From Glycine soja (Eukaryota; Streptophyta; Magnoliopsida; Fabales; Fabaceae): DNA of 64,000 nt. The DNA lies in the NCBI RefSeq assembly GCF_004193775.1, contig NC_041016.1, forward strand, positions 38,858,547-38,922,546, in the 5' to 3' direction. Below, one piece after another: positions 12,677 through 23,400 of this stretch. Under the pieces are notes generated by a model that was not told the DNA's origin, ran no database searches, and worked only from the letters and a program-made list of their open reading frames with translations. Numbering within the stretch: the stretch's first letter is position 1; the number at the start of each line of letters is the position of its first letter. Made by a program: the position numbers and the translations under genes.

Positions 12677-13648
12677 ATGAGTCTTCATTCTTCATCTAGT
12701 ATTAATGGTGAGGGTTCTACTCCTAAGGACCCCTTGTATAAGATATTAGATGAGTTGAGATCCCTTAAGTTGTGGAAAGAAAAACAAGAGAGAAAAGAAA
12801 AAGGAAAAGAAAGAGTGGAAGAAATAAGTCAAGATGAAAAAGAGAAAACAAGGGAAGAAGAAAGAAGGAAAATACTAAAAAAGTTAAGAAAAGAAAAGCA
12901 TGCCTCCTATAGTAGTCATAACTCTTGCAAGAGCCTAAGTGAAGAACTTCGTGACTATTATGAAGGAAGGCATAGGTCACATCGTAGACCTCACTCCCAT
13001 TGGAGAGAAAAGGAAAGAAAGCCTCAAGAGGCTAACATTAACCTCCCATACTTCCATGAGAAGGACAATGTAGAGGCTAACTTAGATAGGGAAATAAGGG
13101 TAGAGCAACAACTTAAAAGAAAGTCTACTTCAAAATCTTATGGCTCTCACTCTTATCCAAAGAAAGACCAAGGTCAAGGCATCTTAGGGGTGACAACTTC
13201 TAATCCCAAAGATGATAAGGGGAAGACAATAGAAAAGCAACCCCTTAAGGCTAGTATGCAAGAGAAGACTAGCTCCATGAAGTGCTTTAAATTTCTTAGA
13301 AGAGGACACATTACTTCTCAATGCCCCACCAAGAAAACCATGATTATGAGAGGCCAAGAAATTTATAGTAGCCAAGATGAGGCTACTACTTCACCTTCCT
13401 CTTATGAAAGTGAAAAAGAAAAAGGGGAAGAATCTAGTAAAGAGATCTACCCCCAAGAAGAAGGACAACCTTTAATGGTTAAGGAGGACTGTAAGGAGGT
13501 AAGTGTCTTCTCCAAGAGGTTAGCTAAGAAGGAAAGGCATTTTGAAATAAAGACAAATATTAAAGAAATTTGCCCTCTTAGACAATCTCCACATTTTCTC
13601 CTTTGTAAAACGCCACACCTCTTAGGCTTGAGTTTATTCCTCAAGTAA
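12677..13648 (+). CDS. gag-like protein of element A, capsid core missing, zinc knuckle damaged
   Basis: 323 codons from ATG. Residues 1-75 are extremely lysine- and glutamate-rich, probably coiled. The middle runs directly from a KDNVEA-type motif to VEQQLKRKS. In complete relatives, such as element E, the retrotransposon gag core of about 120 residues lies between these two points. A zinc knuckle follows near residue 198, but the second cysteine of CX2C is phenylalanine (CFKFLRRGHITSQC; element B has CFKCLGRGHITSQC). A serine/glutamate-rich tail leads towards a pol remnant in another frame. The start is chosen because the same MSLHSSSS start occurs in element C. It could bind nucleic acid poorly if at all; function is inferred only. 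Confidence 0.7.
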   Translation: MSLHSSSSINGEGSTPKDPLYKILDELRSLKLWKEKQERKEKGKERVEEISQDEKEKTREEERRKILKKLRKEKHASYSSHNSCKSLSEELRDYYEGRHRSHRRPHSHWREKERKPQEANINLPYFHEKDNVEANLDREIRVEQQLKRKSTSKSYGSHSYPKKDQGQGILGVTTSNPKDDKGKTIEKQPLKASMQEKTSSMKCFKFLRRGHITSQCPTKKTMIMRGQEIYSSQDEATTSPSSYESEKEKGEESSKEIYPQEEGQPLMVKEDCKEVSVFSKRLAKKERHFEIKTNIKEICPLRQSPHFLLCKTPHLLGLSLFLK

Positions 13649-14340
13649 AGGAGTTGTTGGATGAGGGTTTGGTTTGCAAGAGCTTAAATCCTTGTGCTTT
13701 GTTGGTGCCCAAAATAGGTATTATTAGGCACCAAATCCGTAAAATAGGTGGTATGATGAATGTTTTGAGTGGTGCAACACTCTTTTGTAAAATTACTCGT
13801 GCACCCAACATCTTCATCATTTGTGTACATAGGGACTCATTAGGTAGGTTTGTTCTTATTTTTAGTTTCAATACAAACTTAGGTACTCATATGGAACACC
13901 TTAGGTTTGTCATACTTTTTGGTAGGAATAATCAACATGAAAATACAGAAAAAGGTATGTTTTATTGCATTACTTTTCTTAATTTTTTAAATAGTGATCA
14001 AGGGGTTCCCATGAACCCTAAGAGAATAAAGGTCATTCCGGAGTGGCCCACTCCACCAAGTATAAGAAAGATTTGAGGCTTCCATGACTTGACAAACTTT
14101 TACAAAAGGTTTATCCCATATTTTTCTATACTTGTAGCACCACTCATTGAGTTGGTGAGGAACCATGTTCCTTCATGGGAAGATGCCCAGGAAATGGGTT
14201 TTCAGACCTTACCTTACTTCAATATACCAAACACCACTAATATATATGTTTTTGTTCTTTTTACAGGTGTTGAGGAAAAAAAGCCCAGAGTTTCAAGAAC
14301 CTCAGGATTTGAGGTCAAATCCTTTTCAAGGGGGAGGGAA
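13649..14340 (+). pseudogene. Reverse transcriptase remnant of element A without catalytic core
   Basis: Frames at 13654-14076 and 14089-14343 align by eye with Gypsy RT. LLDEG..SLNPCALLVPK is the start of RT, but the block with the first catalytic aspartate is gone. HMEHLRFV..GVPMNPKRIKVIPEWPTPPS is the region after the active site, and GFHDLTNFYKRFIPYFSILVAPL follows it. Where YFDDILIYS should stand only VLIFSFNTN remains, so the YxDD motif is deleted. A TGA separates the two blocks. There is no RNase H or integrase. Element B carries the same condensed arrangement in one open frame, so the losses are ancestral rather than local decay. Confidence 0.75.
14328..14340 (+). other. Polypurine tract of element A
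   Basis: AAGGGGGAGGGAA lies directly against the 3' LTR start TGATGCAATC at 14341, the expected plus-strand priming site. Confidence 0.85.
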
Positions 14341-15315
14341 TGATGCAATCCTATACCGCAAGGGCATTGGATAGAAGACTCCAAGAAGATTGGGCCAGAG
14401 ATGCAAGAGAAGGCCCTAGGGTTCTCATGAGCATTAGGGTAGATTTCAGGCCCATGGGCTAAGTATGAGCCCACTTATCTTTGTGCATATTAGATTAAGG
14501 CTTCATTATTTTTGGGCCTTGTATTTAGGGCTCCATAATATACGTAAGGTACCCTAGAAATGTAAGATTTTTCAGCCTTTGTATTTTAGGGCACCTAGAC
14601 TAGTGTTTTGTATTAGGGGTAGTTTTGTAATTTCATATGCATTAAGTGAATATTTGATGTGTGTGGTTGGAAATAAATTTAATTGAATTGCAAGAAGCCC
14701 AATCCAATTAAATTTTAGAGGAGGAGGTTAGCATTTGCTTGCTACACCCCATTGCCACATCATATAGTCACACTTTGTGCATGTCTTTCATGCTTTACAT
14801 GCCTCATGACACTTAAGCACACTTAGTGGAGAATCTTGGACTTGATCTTGGATTAGTGGACTGAACCATAGCTAAAATTCACTAATCATAATTAGTGAAA
14901 TTTTGGCTCCAAAATTTGGCTCCACAAATTCAATTTCAAATTCAAGTGAAATTTGAATAGAAATTCAAATTTCCCTCCAATTTTGTGTGACACTTAGGCT
15001 ATAAATAGAGGCCATGTTTGTGCATTTTTTCAACTTTGATCATTTGAAAATTAAACTTCAAAGTTCAGACCTCTTTTGAGGAACTAAATTTCTTGCTCCT
15101 TCTCTTCCTCTCCTTTCATTCATCTCCTTCTTCCTCTAAGCTCTTATCCATGGCCTCCTATGGTGGTGAGCTTCTTCTAGACTCATCTTCTCCTTGAAGT
15201 GGCGTCTCCTCTCTCTCTTCCTTCTCCATTCCGCTGCCATTCATCTTCCAAGAAGCAAAGGAATCCATTGATGAAAAAGATCCTAGGCCTACAAGCTCCA
15301 ATGGAGCTTACATCA
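14341..15315 (+). repeat. Element A 3' LTR
   Basis: 975 bp, same length as the 5' copy, TGATGCAATC to GCTTACATCA, followed by the target duplicate AATGG at 15316-15320. Confidence 0.92.
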
Positions 15316-15320
15316 AATGG

Positions 15321-15666
15321 GCTGAAACTTTTCTAGAATGTAGAAAAAATTCATACAAAAAGGTGCCCTGTGAGGATCAAAGACGGGCATTGGGGGTCAT
15401 TTTGGCCAAATTCATTGATCTGGACCACTTTTTGATTTTTTTTTCTATTTTCATGATTTTTAAAAATAACCAAAAATCAAAAATGATTTTTAGACATTTA
15501 TAATGGTGTTTTGGATTTTTTTTTAAAATTTTTTGTGGCAGTTTTCCATTTTTTGTAGCATTTCAACATATACTGTGAATAATGTTATGTGTAGGGTAGT
15601 TGTCTGTATTTCTATCTATGAGCTTATCTATGCATGACTAGGTCCGAATCAGGTTACTTGCATCCA
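15321..15666 (+). other. Leader of element D
   Basis: T-rich DNA just right of element A, ending near the first recognisable gag codons (YDPEIDKTFH at 15667). No LTR end or primer site was identified here. Confidence 0.4.
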
Positions 15667-17160
15667 TATGATCCTGAGATAGATAAGACATTTCATAGGC
15701 AGAATTGAAATAATAGGAGTAGAAGTGTAGTTGTGCATGATAGTGTAAGTGTGCATGATAGTGTAATTGTGGATAGTAGTGTAGTGCATACTGAACTCAT
15801 TGATGACGGTATTTCTGATTTTGTTTCTGAGCCTATTTTTATTGCTTCTGATTCTAAAAAAAATAATGTTGGTATATTGGTTGACAATAACTGAACTCTT
15901 AAGGAATTGGCTACACCAGATGTTGTGTATCAACCTTGGTATATTCAATATCCTGAGACTAAGGTTAGTTATGAGCTAAAGTCTGGACTAATCCATCTGT
16001 TGCCAAAGTTTCATGGTCTTGCAGGTGACGATCCACACAAGCATCTTAAGGAGTTTCATGTAGTGTGTTCCACCATGCGATCACATGACATTCATGAAGA
16101 TTATGTGAAGATGAAGGAATTTCCATTCTCTCAAGATGGTGTGGCTAAGGACTGGTTGTACCTTCAACCAGATACCATCAACACCTTGACAGATGTGAAG
16201 AGAAGATTCTTAGAGAAATTCTTCCCTGCATCAAGAACAACATCTATCCGGAAAGAAACTTGTGGCATAAGGAAACAACCTGGAGAGACATTATGAGTAC
16301 TGGGAGAGATTCAACAAACTGTGTGCTTCCTGTCCTCACCATCAAATCAGTGAGCAATTGTTATTTCAATATTTCTATGAGGGGCTGATGTTAATGGTCA
16401 AAAGTATGATTGATACAGCCAGTGGAGGTGCTTTAATGGACAAGGCTCCTATTGCTGTCAGACAATTGATTTCCAACATGGCAATAAATTATCAGCAATT
16501 TGGTACTAGAGTTGCTACACCATCTAGAATTGTTGCAAGTGAAGTTTCTGTTTCTATGGTGGCTAATAATTAGAGGTTGGAGAATAAGCTTACAGAGTTG
16601 ACATCCTTTGTGAGGCAGCTAGCCATTGGTCAACAATAAAATGTGATGGCAGCCAAACAACCAAGGCTATGTGGTATATGTTGTGCTCCTGATCATCCAA
16701 CAGATGCATGTCCCGCACTCCAGGAAATAGAACAAGCTGCTGATGTTTCTGCCATGCAACCTGGACACCCATTCAGACCTCAACAACGAGAATATAATCC
16801 TTACTCCAACACCTATAATCTTGGTTGGAGAGATCATCTGAAGTTGAGGTATGGTTTTGGTCCACAATAGCAACAACAACAACCATTTAGACAACAACAA
16901 TTTCAACTCTCCACTAGCAAATATCAAGCTTCTCCTTTCAGACAACAACCACAACAATTCTAATAGTTTACACCTCCACCTATACAACTTGTTTCTGGAC
17001 CTTCCTTAGAGGAGGTGATGAAGCAAATGGACACCAACAACATTCAGTTTCAACAGAATGTGAGCACCACCATCCAAGACTTGTAGACTCAGATTGGATA
17101 GTTTGCTACAACTGTCAACCAATTGCAACAATAGGGTTTTGCAACATTCCCACACAACCA
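15667..17160 (+). pseudogene. Athila-like gag of element D
   Basis: One frame can be followed from YDPEIDKTFH (15667) through YQPWYIQYPE and LIHLLPKFHGLAGDDPHKHL to about 16290. After a shift it continues with YEYWERFNKLCASCPHHQ, then the zinc-finger motif CGICCAPDHPTDAC near 16671. A glutamine-rich stretch follows at 16870-17090. The frame is interrupted by TGA at 15708, TGA near 15892, a frameshift near 16255, and TAG/TAA at 16571, 16636, 16867, 16961 and 17083. Several of these stops stand where CAG or CAA would be expected. The gag core matches the Retrotrans_gag family; a product could package element RNA only if the frame were intact. Confidence 0.75.
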
Positions 17161-17196
17161 ATTATCAATCCAAAGGGGAATGTGAGTGCTATTACC

Positions 17197-17743
17197 TTGA
17201 GGAGTGGTAGAGAGCTTCCAAAGCCAACAAATGCTAGTGCCAAAATTGATGATAGTACCAAAATAGATTGTGCACCAAAACATATTCCTCTGCCATTTCC
17301 TTCTAGATCCATTCCTACAAAGAAAGTGGAGCTTCATTCTAATCTTCTTGAGACTGTCAGGAGGGTGGAAGTCAATATTCTCCTCTTGGATGCTATTAAA
17401 CAAATTCCAAAGTATGCAAAGTTCTTGAAGGATTTGTGCACTCATAAGAGGAAGTTGAAGGGAAATGAGCAAGTGAAGTTGAGGAGTGGTAGAGAGCTTC
17501 CAAAGCCAACAGATGTTGGTGCCAAAATTGATGATAGTACCAAAACAGATTCCTCTACCATTTCCTTCTAGATCCATTCCCGCAAAGAAAGTACAACTTG
17601 ATTTTGATCTTCTTGAGACTTTCAGAAGGGTGGAAGTCAATATTCCCTTCTTAGATGCTATTGAACAAATTCTAAAGTATGCAAAGTTCTTGAAGGATTT
17701 GTGCACTCATAAGAGGAAGTTGAAGGGAAATGAGCAAGTGAAG
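17197..17743 (+). repeat. 282 bp direct tandem duplication in the gag-protease linker of D
   Basis: Copy one is 17197-17478 and copy two 17479-17743; the second has a deletion of about 17 bp. Both start TTGAGGAGTGGTAGAGAGC and end GAGCAAGTGAAG. The unit encodes LRSGRELPKP to HKRKLKGNEQVK in the Athila linker between gag and protease. Confidence 0.85.
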
Positions 17744-18390
17744 TTGGGTAGAATGTTTCCGCACTTATACATAGCAAAAGTGTTGCTGCCATTCCACCAT
17801 CCACCTTGCCACAAAAGTGCAAAGATCCTGGCAGTTTTACTGTCCCTTGTACCATTGGAGATTGCACTTTCATAGATGTCATGGCCACATCAATTTACAT
17901 ATCATTACATCTGGGTGATTTAAAACCTGTTGGTGTTGTCATCCATCTAGCCAACCGGAGTGTTGTGATTCCACTTAGAGTCATTGAAGATGTGTTGGTG
18001 CGAGTTAAGGATTTGATTTTTCCAGTAGATTTTTACATTTTGGATATGGAGAATGAGTCTTCTAGCCATGGTCCACATTGATCCTAGGGAGACCATTTTT
18101 TATAGCCAGGACCAAAATTCATGTGCATGCAGGGACTTTTTCCATGGAGTTTGGTGATGATGTTGTGCATTTCAAGATTTTTGAGGCCATGGGACATCCA
18201 GCAGAGGAGCATTCTGTTTTCCTTGAAGATATTATTAATGATGTAGTAGATAGTGTAGATATTTTACAAATTTACTTTCTGATTTTGATCTTGGTTCTTT
18301 TGATTGTACCTGTGATGATTCTGTTGAGTCTGCTATTGTATTTAGTATTTGTGCAAATATTTCTTTTTCAATTCATTTTGATTGTTATGT
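17744..18390 (+). pseudogene. Protease region of element D, active-site motif deleted
   Basis: Frames 17806-18081 and 18078-18392 give KCKDPGSFTVPCTIGDCTFIDVM followed at once by ATSIYISLHLGDL. In related Athila-like proteases a stretch containing the aspartyl motif (D-L-G-A-S) lies between those two blocks, so the catalytic aspartate is gone. LANRSVV, FPVDFYILDME and ILGRPFFIARTKIHVHAGTFSMEFGD are the usual downstream parts. A one-base shift separates the two frames near 18080. The domain would not be able to cut a polyprotein. Confidence 0.7.
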
Positions 18391-18858
18391 AGGTGCAAGT
18401 TCTGATCCTCCTAGTTCTCTTTCACCAGCCGTCAACCATCCCTTGCCTTCCACCTTTCTGCCACCTTCCTTGGAGTTGAAACCGCTACCTAAGCACCTTA
18501 AGTATGCATATTTAGATGATTCTTAGAAGCTTCCAGTCATCATATTTAGCAGCCTTTCACTTGAGCACGAGGATAAGTTGCTGCATGTTTTGAGAGGCCA
18601 CAAAAAGGCCATTGGGTGGACACTTGCTGACCTAGGGAGAATCACAAAAAGGCTTAGAATAAATCCTTCCATATGCATGCATCAACTACTTTTGGAGGAT
18701 GATTCCAGGCCTGTAAGGTAGCCACAAAGGAGGTTGATCTCGACTAAAGTGGCCAACAGTTGGCAAGTTTGCATTGATTATAAGAGACTGAACCAAGCAA
18801 CTCGTAAGGCTCACTTCCATCTCCTATTCATTGATCAGGTTCTGGAGATGTTGGCAGG
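18391..18858 (+). pseudogene. Element D reverse transcriptase, N-terminal block
   Basis: LKYAYLDDS, LEHEDKLLHVLRGHKKAIGWTLADL, INPSICMHQLLLEDDSRPVR and VCIDYKRLNQATRKAHFHL can be read between about 18500 and 18830. Two TAG codons stand where glutamine is expected (near 18524 and 18719). A segment of RT between the PQRRL and WQVCIDY motifs is missing. The block is cut after LEMLAG at 18858 by insertion E; the next host codons resume at 35684-35689. Confidence 0.7.
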
Positions 18859-19271
18859 TGATATGAACCTTGATGGAAAATGAGGAAATTGATTAAGGAA
18901 AGGATGGAAAATAAGGTGGTTAATTTCGTGGGTCTTAATAAGGTGGTTCTTGGCATAAAATGGAATAATGAGATGAGAAAACGTAGGTTAAGTGGTGGCT
19001 GGACAAAAATATAGAAATGGCAATAACTCAAGCTACAGGGCTCCAAATGAGGTGATTCCAAAACGAGGTGAAAGGTCTCGTCTTAAAATTCAATTTAGGA
19101 TCAAGAATCACTTAATTTGAGTGCGTAAAGTTATGGCCACGAGATAATTCTGGGCAGAAGTGGGTTTTCTGGAATTGTGGTTTGAAAGAACAAGGTTGAA
19201 GATGAAAGGAAGGAAAGAATCACTCTTTCTGGCGAGGGCAACACACAAAGGTTGTGAAAGTCCTTTGATAC
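18859..19271 (-). repeat. Element E 3' LTR, left part (interrupted by F)
   Basis: Matches 34601-35015 of the other LTR by eye, ending in the target site GATAC (19267-19271) used by element F. The LTR continues at 29035. Confidence 0.9.
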
Positions 19272-19402
19272 TGTTAGTGCTTAGCTCTACGGAGTTTTAA
19301 AAGATTGGCTAAGATTTTGTTAAAACATAAGCACTTAGACAATGAAGGAAAGCTGGAGTTGCTGCACATGATGTCCAACGTTATGTCAAGGAATAAGATC
19401 GG

Positions 19403-19612
19403 GCTGCACAATGCACAAGGCAAGATAAAATGTCAAATGAAGAATTGAAGTTGCAGGATCCACGATGTCGGATACAATGTCCTGACATCCTGCCCGAAAA
19501 TACTGGAGTTGCTGCACAATGCATAAGTCAAGATAAAATGTCAAATGAAGCATTGAAGCTGCAGGATCCACGATGTCGGATACGATGTCCTGACATCTTG
19601 CCCGAAAATACT
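19403..19612 (+). repeat. 108 bp tandem repeat in the SIRE1-like LTR
   Basis: The unit starts GCTGCACAATGCA at 19403 and again at 19511 and ends GCCCGAAAATACTGG. Each unit holds GATGTCGGATA and TGTCCTGACATC. The same pair occurs in the 3' LTR from 28007. Open frames of about 60-70 codons on both strands here are repeat artefacts. Confidence 0.85.
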
Positions 19613-19873
19613 GGACACATAAATCTGTTATATCTTTAACAGATTATTGTGCAGTTAGCAAAAGATTAGATGATCTATCTTTAGGAACGAATTAAAAGAT
19701 CATTAAAGTTCGAATTACAAACTAGAAGAGTTCGTTCAGGGATTAAAGATTAAAGATTAAAGATTCAAACTAAAAGATCAAACGTTATCTTTTAGATCTT
19801 TAAGTGCAGATTTTCAGGAAGAAGATAGATCTCATCCAGCATCAAGAAGTTGCAGCCCGGAATCGCACACTGC

Positions 19874-19881
19874 TATTTAAA
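19874..19881 (+). promoter_or_regulatory. Candidate TATA element in the SIRE1-like 5' LTR
   Basis: TATTTAAA lies in the middle of the LTR, 3' of the tandem repeats, with the same sequence in the 3' LTR near 28478. Position is plausible; transcription start not determined. Confidence 0.4.
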
Positions 19882-20427
19882 CATGAAGGCTGCACGGGTT
19901 TGAGTACCAAGTCCGGGATTGAAGAGTTATTTTGTGAGTTTTGGGACTTGAGTGATTTGTGAGCCACCTTGATGGTACCCTAACATCAAGTGTTGGACCT
20001 GAGTGTGTAGAGTTGATCTCTTGTGTGTAGAGTTGATCTCTAGTGTGTAGGGTTGATCCCTTTTGTTCAGAGTTGATCTCTGGTGTGTCTTTGATTTAAT
20101 TGTAAACTCGGGAGAGTGAGTGAGAGGGAGTGAGCGGGGTTTCTCATATCTAAGAGTGGCTCTTAGGTAGAGATCGCACGGGTAGTGGTTAGGTGAGAAG
20201 GTTGTAAACAGTGGCTGTTAGACCTTGAACTAACACTATTTTAGTGGATTTCCTCCCTGGCTTGGTAGCCCCCAGATGTAGGTGAGGTTGCACCGAACTG
20301 GGTTAACAATTCTCTTGTGTTATTTACTTGTTTAAACTGTACACACTGTCAAATATAATCTGCATGTTCTGAAGCGTGATGTCGTGACATCCTGTACGAC
20401 ATCTGTCCCCAGGATCAGAATTTCAAT

Positions 20428-20441
20428 TGGTATCAGAGCAG
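20428..20441 (+). other. Primer binding site of element F
   Basis: TGGTATCAGAGCAG stands two bases after the 5' LTR. The first 12 bases match the plant initiator tRNA-Met primer site. Confidence 0.92.
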
Positions 20442-20483
20442 GCACTCGAAATCACTGAGTGAGATCTAGGGAGATAAATTCTG

Positions 20484-23400
20484 ATGAACATGGAGAAAGA
20501 AGGAGGACCAGTGAACAGACCACCAATTCTTGATGGAACCAACTATGAATACTGGAAAGCAAGAATGGTGGCCTTCCTCAAATCACTGGATAGCAGAACC
20601 TGGAAAGCTGTCATCAAAGGCTGGGAACATCCCAAGATGCTGGACACAGAAGGAAAGCCCTCTAATGAATTGAAGCCAGAAGAAGACTGGACTAAAGAAG
20701 AAGACGAATTGGCACTTGGAAACTCCAAAGCCTTGAATGCTCTATTCAATGGAGTTGACAAGAATATCTTCAGACTGATCAACACATGCACAGTGGCCAA
20801 AGATGCATGGGAGATCCTGAAAACCACTCATGAAGGAACCTCCAAAGTGAAGATGTCCAGATTGCAACTCTTGGCTACAAAATTCGAAAATCTGAAGATG
20901 AAGGAGGAAGAATGTATTCATGACTTCCACATGAACATTCTTGAAATTGCCAATGCTTGCACTGCCTTGGGAGAGAGAATGACAGATGAAAAGCTGGTGA
21001 GAAAGATCCTCAGATCCTTGCCTAAGAGATTTGACATGAAAGTCACTGCAATAGAGGAGGCCCAAGACATTTGCAACATGAGAGTGGATGAACTCATTGG
21101 TTCCCTTCAAACCTTTGAGCTAGGACTCTCGGATAGGGCTGAAAAGAAGAGCAAGAATCTGGCTTTCGTGTCCAAGGATGAAGGAGAAGAAGATGAGTAT
21201 GACCTGGATACTGATGAAGGTCTGACTAATGCAGTTGTGCTCCTTGGAAAGCAGTTCAACAAAGTGCTGAACAGAATGGACAGGAGGCAGAAACCACATG
21301 TCCAGAACATCCCTTTCGACATCAGGAAAGGTAGTAAATACCAGAAAAGGTCAGATGAAAAGCCCAGCCACAGCAAAGGAATTCAATGCCATGGGTGTGA
21401 AGGCTATGGACACATCATAGCTGAATGTCCCACTCATCTCAAGAAGCAGAGGAAAGGACTTTCTGTATGTCGGTCTGATGATACAGAGAGTGAACAAGAA
21501 AGTGATTCTGACAGAGATGTAAATGCATTCACTGGGAGATTTGAATCTGCTGAAGATTCAAGTGATACGGATAGTGAAATCACTTTTGATGAGCTTGCTA
21601 TATCCTATAGAAAACTATGCATCAAAAGTGAGAAGATCCTTCAGCAAGAAGCACAACTGAAGAAGGTCATTGCAAATCTGGAGGCTGAAAAGGAGGCACA
21701 TAAAGAGGAGATCTCTGAGCTTAAAGGAGAAGTCGGTTTTCTGAACTCTAAACTGGAAAACATGACCAAATCAATAAAGATGCTGAATAAAGGCTCAGAT
21801 ATGCTTGATGAGGTGCTACAGCTTGGGAAGAATGTTGGAGACCAGAGAGGACTTGGGCTTAATCATAAATCTGCTGGCAGAATAACCATGACAGAATTTG
21901 TTCCTGCCAAAAACAGCACTGGAGCCACGATGTCACAACATCGGTCTCGACATCATGGAACGCAGCAGAAAAAGAGCAAAAGAAAGAAGTGGAGGTGTCA
22001 CTACTGTGGCAAGTATGGTCACATAAAGCCCTTTTGCTATCATCTACATGGCCATCCACATCATGGAACTCAAAGTAGCAGCAGCAGAAAGAAGATGATG
22101 TGGGTTCCAAAACACAAGATTGTCAGTCTTGTTGTTCATACTTCACTTAGAGCATCAGCTAAGGAAGATTGGTACCTAGATAGCGGCTGTTCCAGACACA
22201 TGACAGGAGTCAAAGAATTCCTGGTGAACATTGAACCTTGCTCCACTAGCTATGTGACATTTGGAGATGGCTCTAAAGGAAAGATCACTGGAATGGGAAA
22301 GCTAGTCCATGATGGACTTCCTAGTCTGGACAAAGTTCTGCTGGTGAAGGGACTGACTGCAAACTTGATCAGCATCAGTCAGCTGTGTGATGAAGGATTC
22401 AATGTAAACTTCACAAAGTCAGAATGCTTGGTGACAAATGAGAAGAGTGAAGTTCTAATGAAGGGCAGCAGATCAAAGGACAACTGCTACCTATGGACAC
22501 CTCAAGAAACCAGTTACTCCTCCACATGTCTATCCTCCAAAGAAGATGAAGTCAGAATATGGCATCAAAGATTTGGGCATCTGCACTTAAGAGGCATGAA
22601 GAAAATCATTGACAAAGGTGCTGTTAGAGGCATTCCCAATCTGAAAATAGAAGAAGGCAGAATTTGTGGTGAATGTCAGATTGGAAAGCAAGTCAAGATG
22701 TCCCACCAGAAGCTTCAACATCAGACCACTTCCAGGGTGCTGGAACTACTTCACATGGACTTGATGGGGCCGATGCAAGTTGAAAGCCTTGGAGGAAAGA
22801 GGTATGCCTATGTTGTTGTGGATGATTTCTCCAGATTTACCTGGGTCAACTTTATCAGAGAAAAATCAGACACCTTTGAAGTATTCAAGGAGTTGAGTCT
22901 AAGACTTCAAAGAGAAAAAGACTGTGTCATCAAGAGAATCAGGAGTGACCATGGCAAAGAGTTTGAAAACAGCAGGTTTACTGAATTCTGCACATCTGAA
23001 GGCATCACTCATGAGTTCTCTGCAGCCATTACACCACAACAGAATGGCATAGTTGAGAGGAAAAACAGGACTTTGCAAGAGACTGCTAGGGTCATGCTTC
23101 ATGCCAAAGAACTTCCCTATAATCTCTGGGCTGAAGCCATGAACACAGCATGCTACATCCACAACAGAGTCACACTTAGAAGAGGGACTCCAACCACTCT
23201 GTATGAAATCTGGAAAGGGAGGAAGCCAACTGTCAAGCACTTCCACATCTTTGGAAGTCCATGTTATATTTTGGCAGATAGAGAGCAAAGGAGAAAGATG
23301 GATCCCAAGAGTGATGCAGGAATATTCCTGGGATACTCTACAAACAGCAGAGCATATAGAGTATTCAACTCCAGAACCAGAACTGTGATGGAATCCATCA

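Larger units (their letters stand above)
9804..15315 (+). mobile_element. Element A: complete non-autonomous Gypsy-type LTR retrotransposon
   Basis: Both LTRs are 975 bp (9804-10778 and 14341-15315). They begin TGATGCAATC and end in CATCA (3' copy) or CATAA (5' copy, one mutated base), giving a TGATG..CATCA inverted end. The 5 bp target duplication AATGG is exact (9799-9803 and 15316-15320). A tRNA-Met-type primer site follows the 5' LTR and a purine tract precedes the 3' LTR. The 3.56 kb interior holds a gag-like frame and a degenerate reverse transcriptase remnant, with no protease core, RNase H or integrase. The LTRs differ by several percent by eye, so the insertion is not recent. Its sister is element B. 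Confidence 0.92.
19272..20425 (+). repeat. Element F 5' LTR
   Basis: 1154 bp, TGTTAGTGCT to AGAATTTCA. It contains a 108 bp tandem duplication (19403-19510 and from 19511), a run of about four 20 bp units around AGAGTTGATCTCT at 20009-20090, and TATTTAAA at 19874 as a candidate TATA element. Confidence 0.95.

Noticed and set aside
17089..17706. 205-codon minus frame
   Set aside because: Antisense shadow of the duplicated gag-protease linker of D; the repeat creates matching antisense copies.
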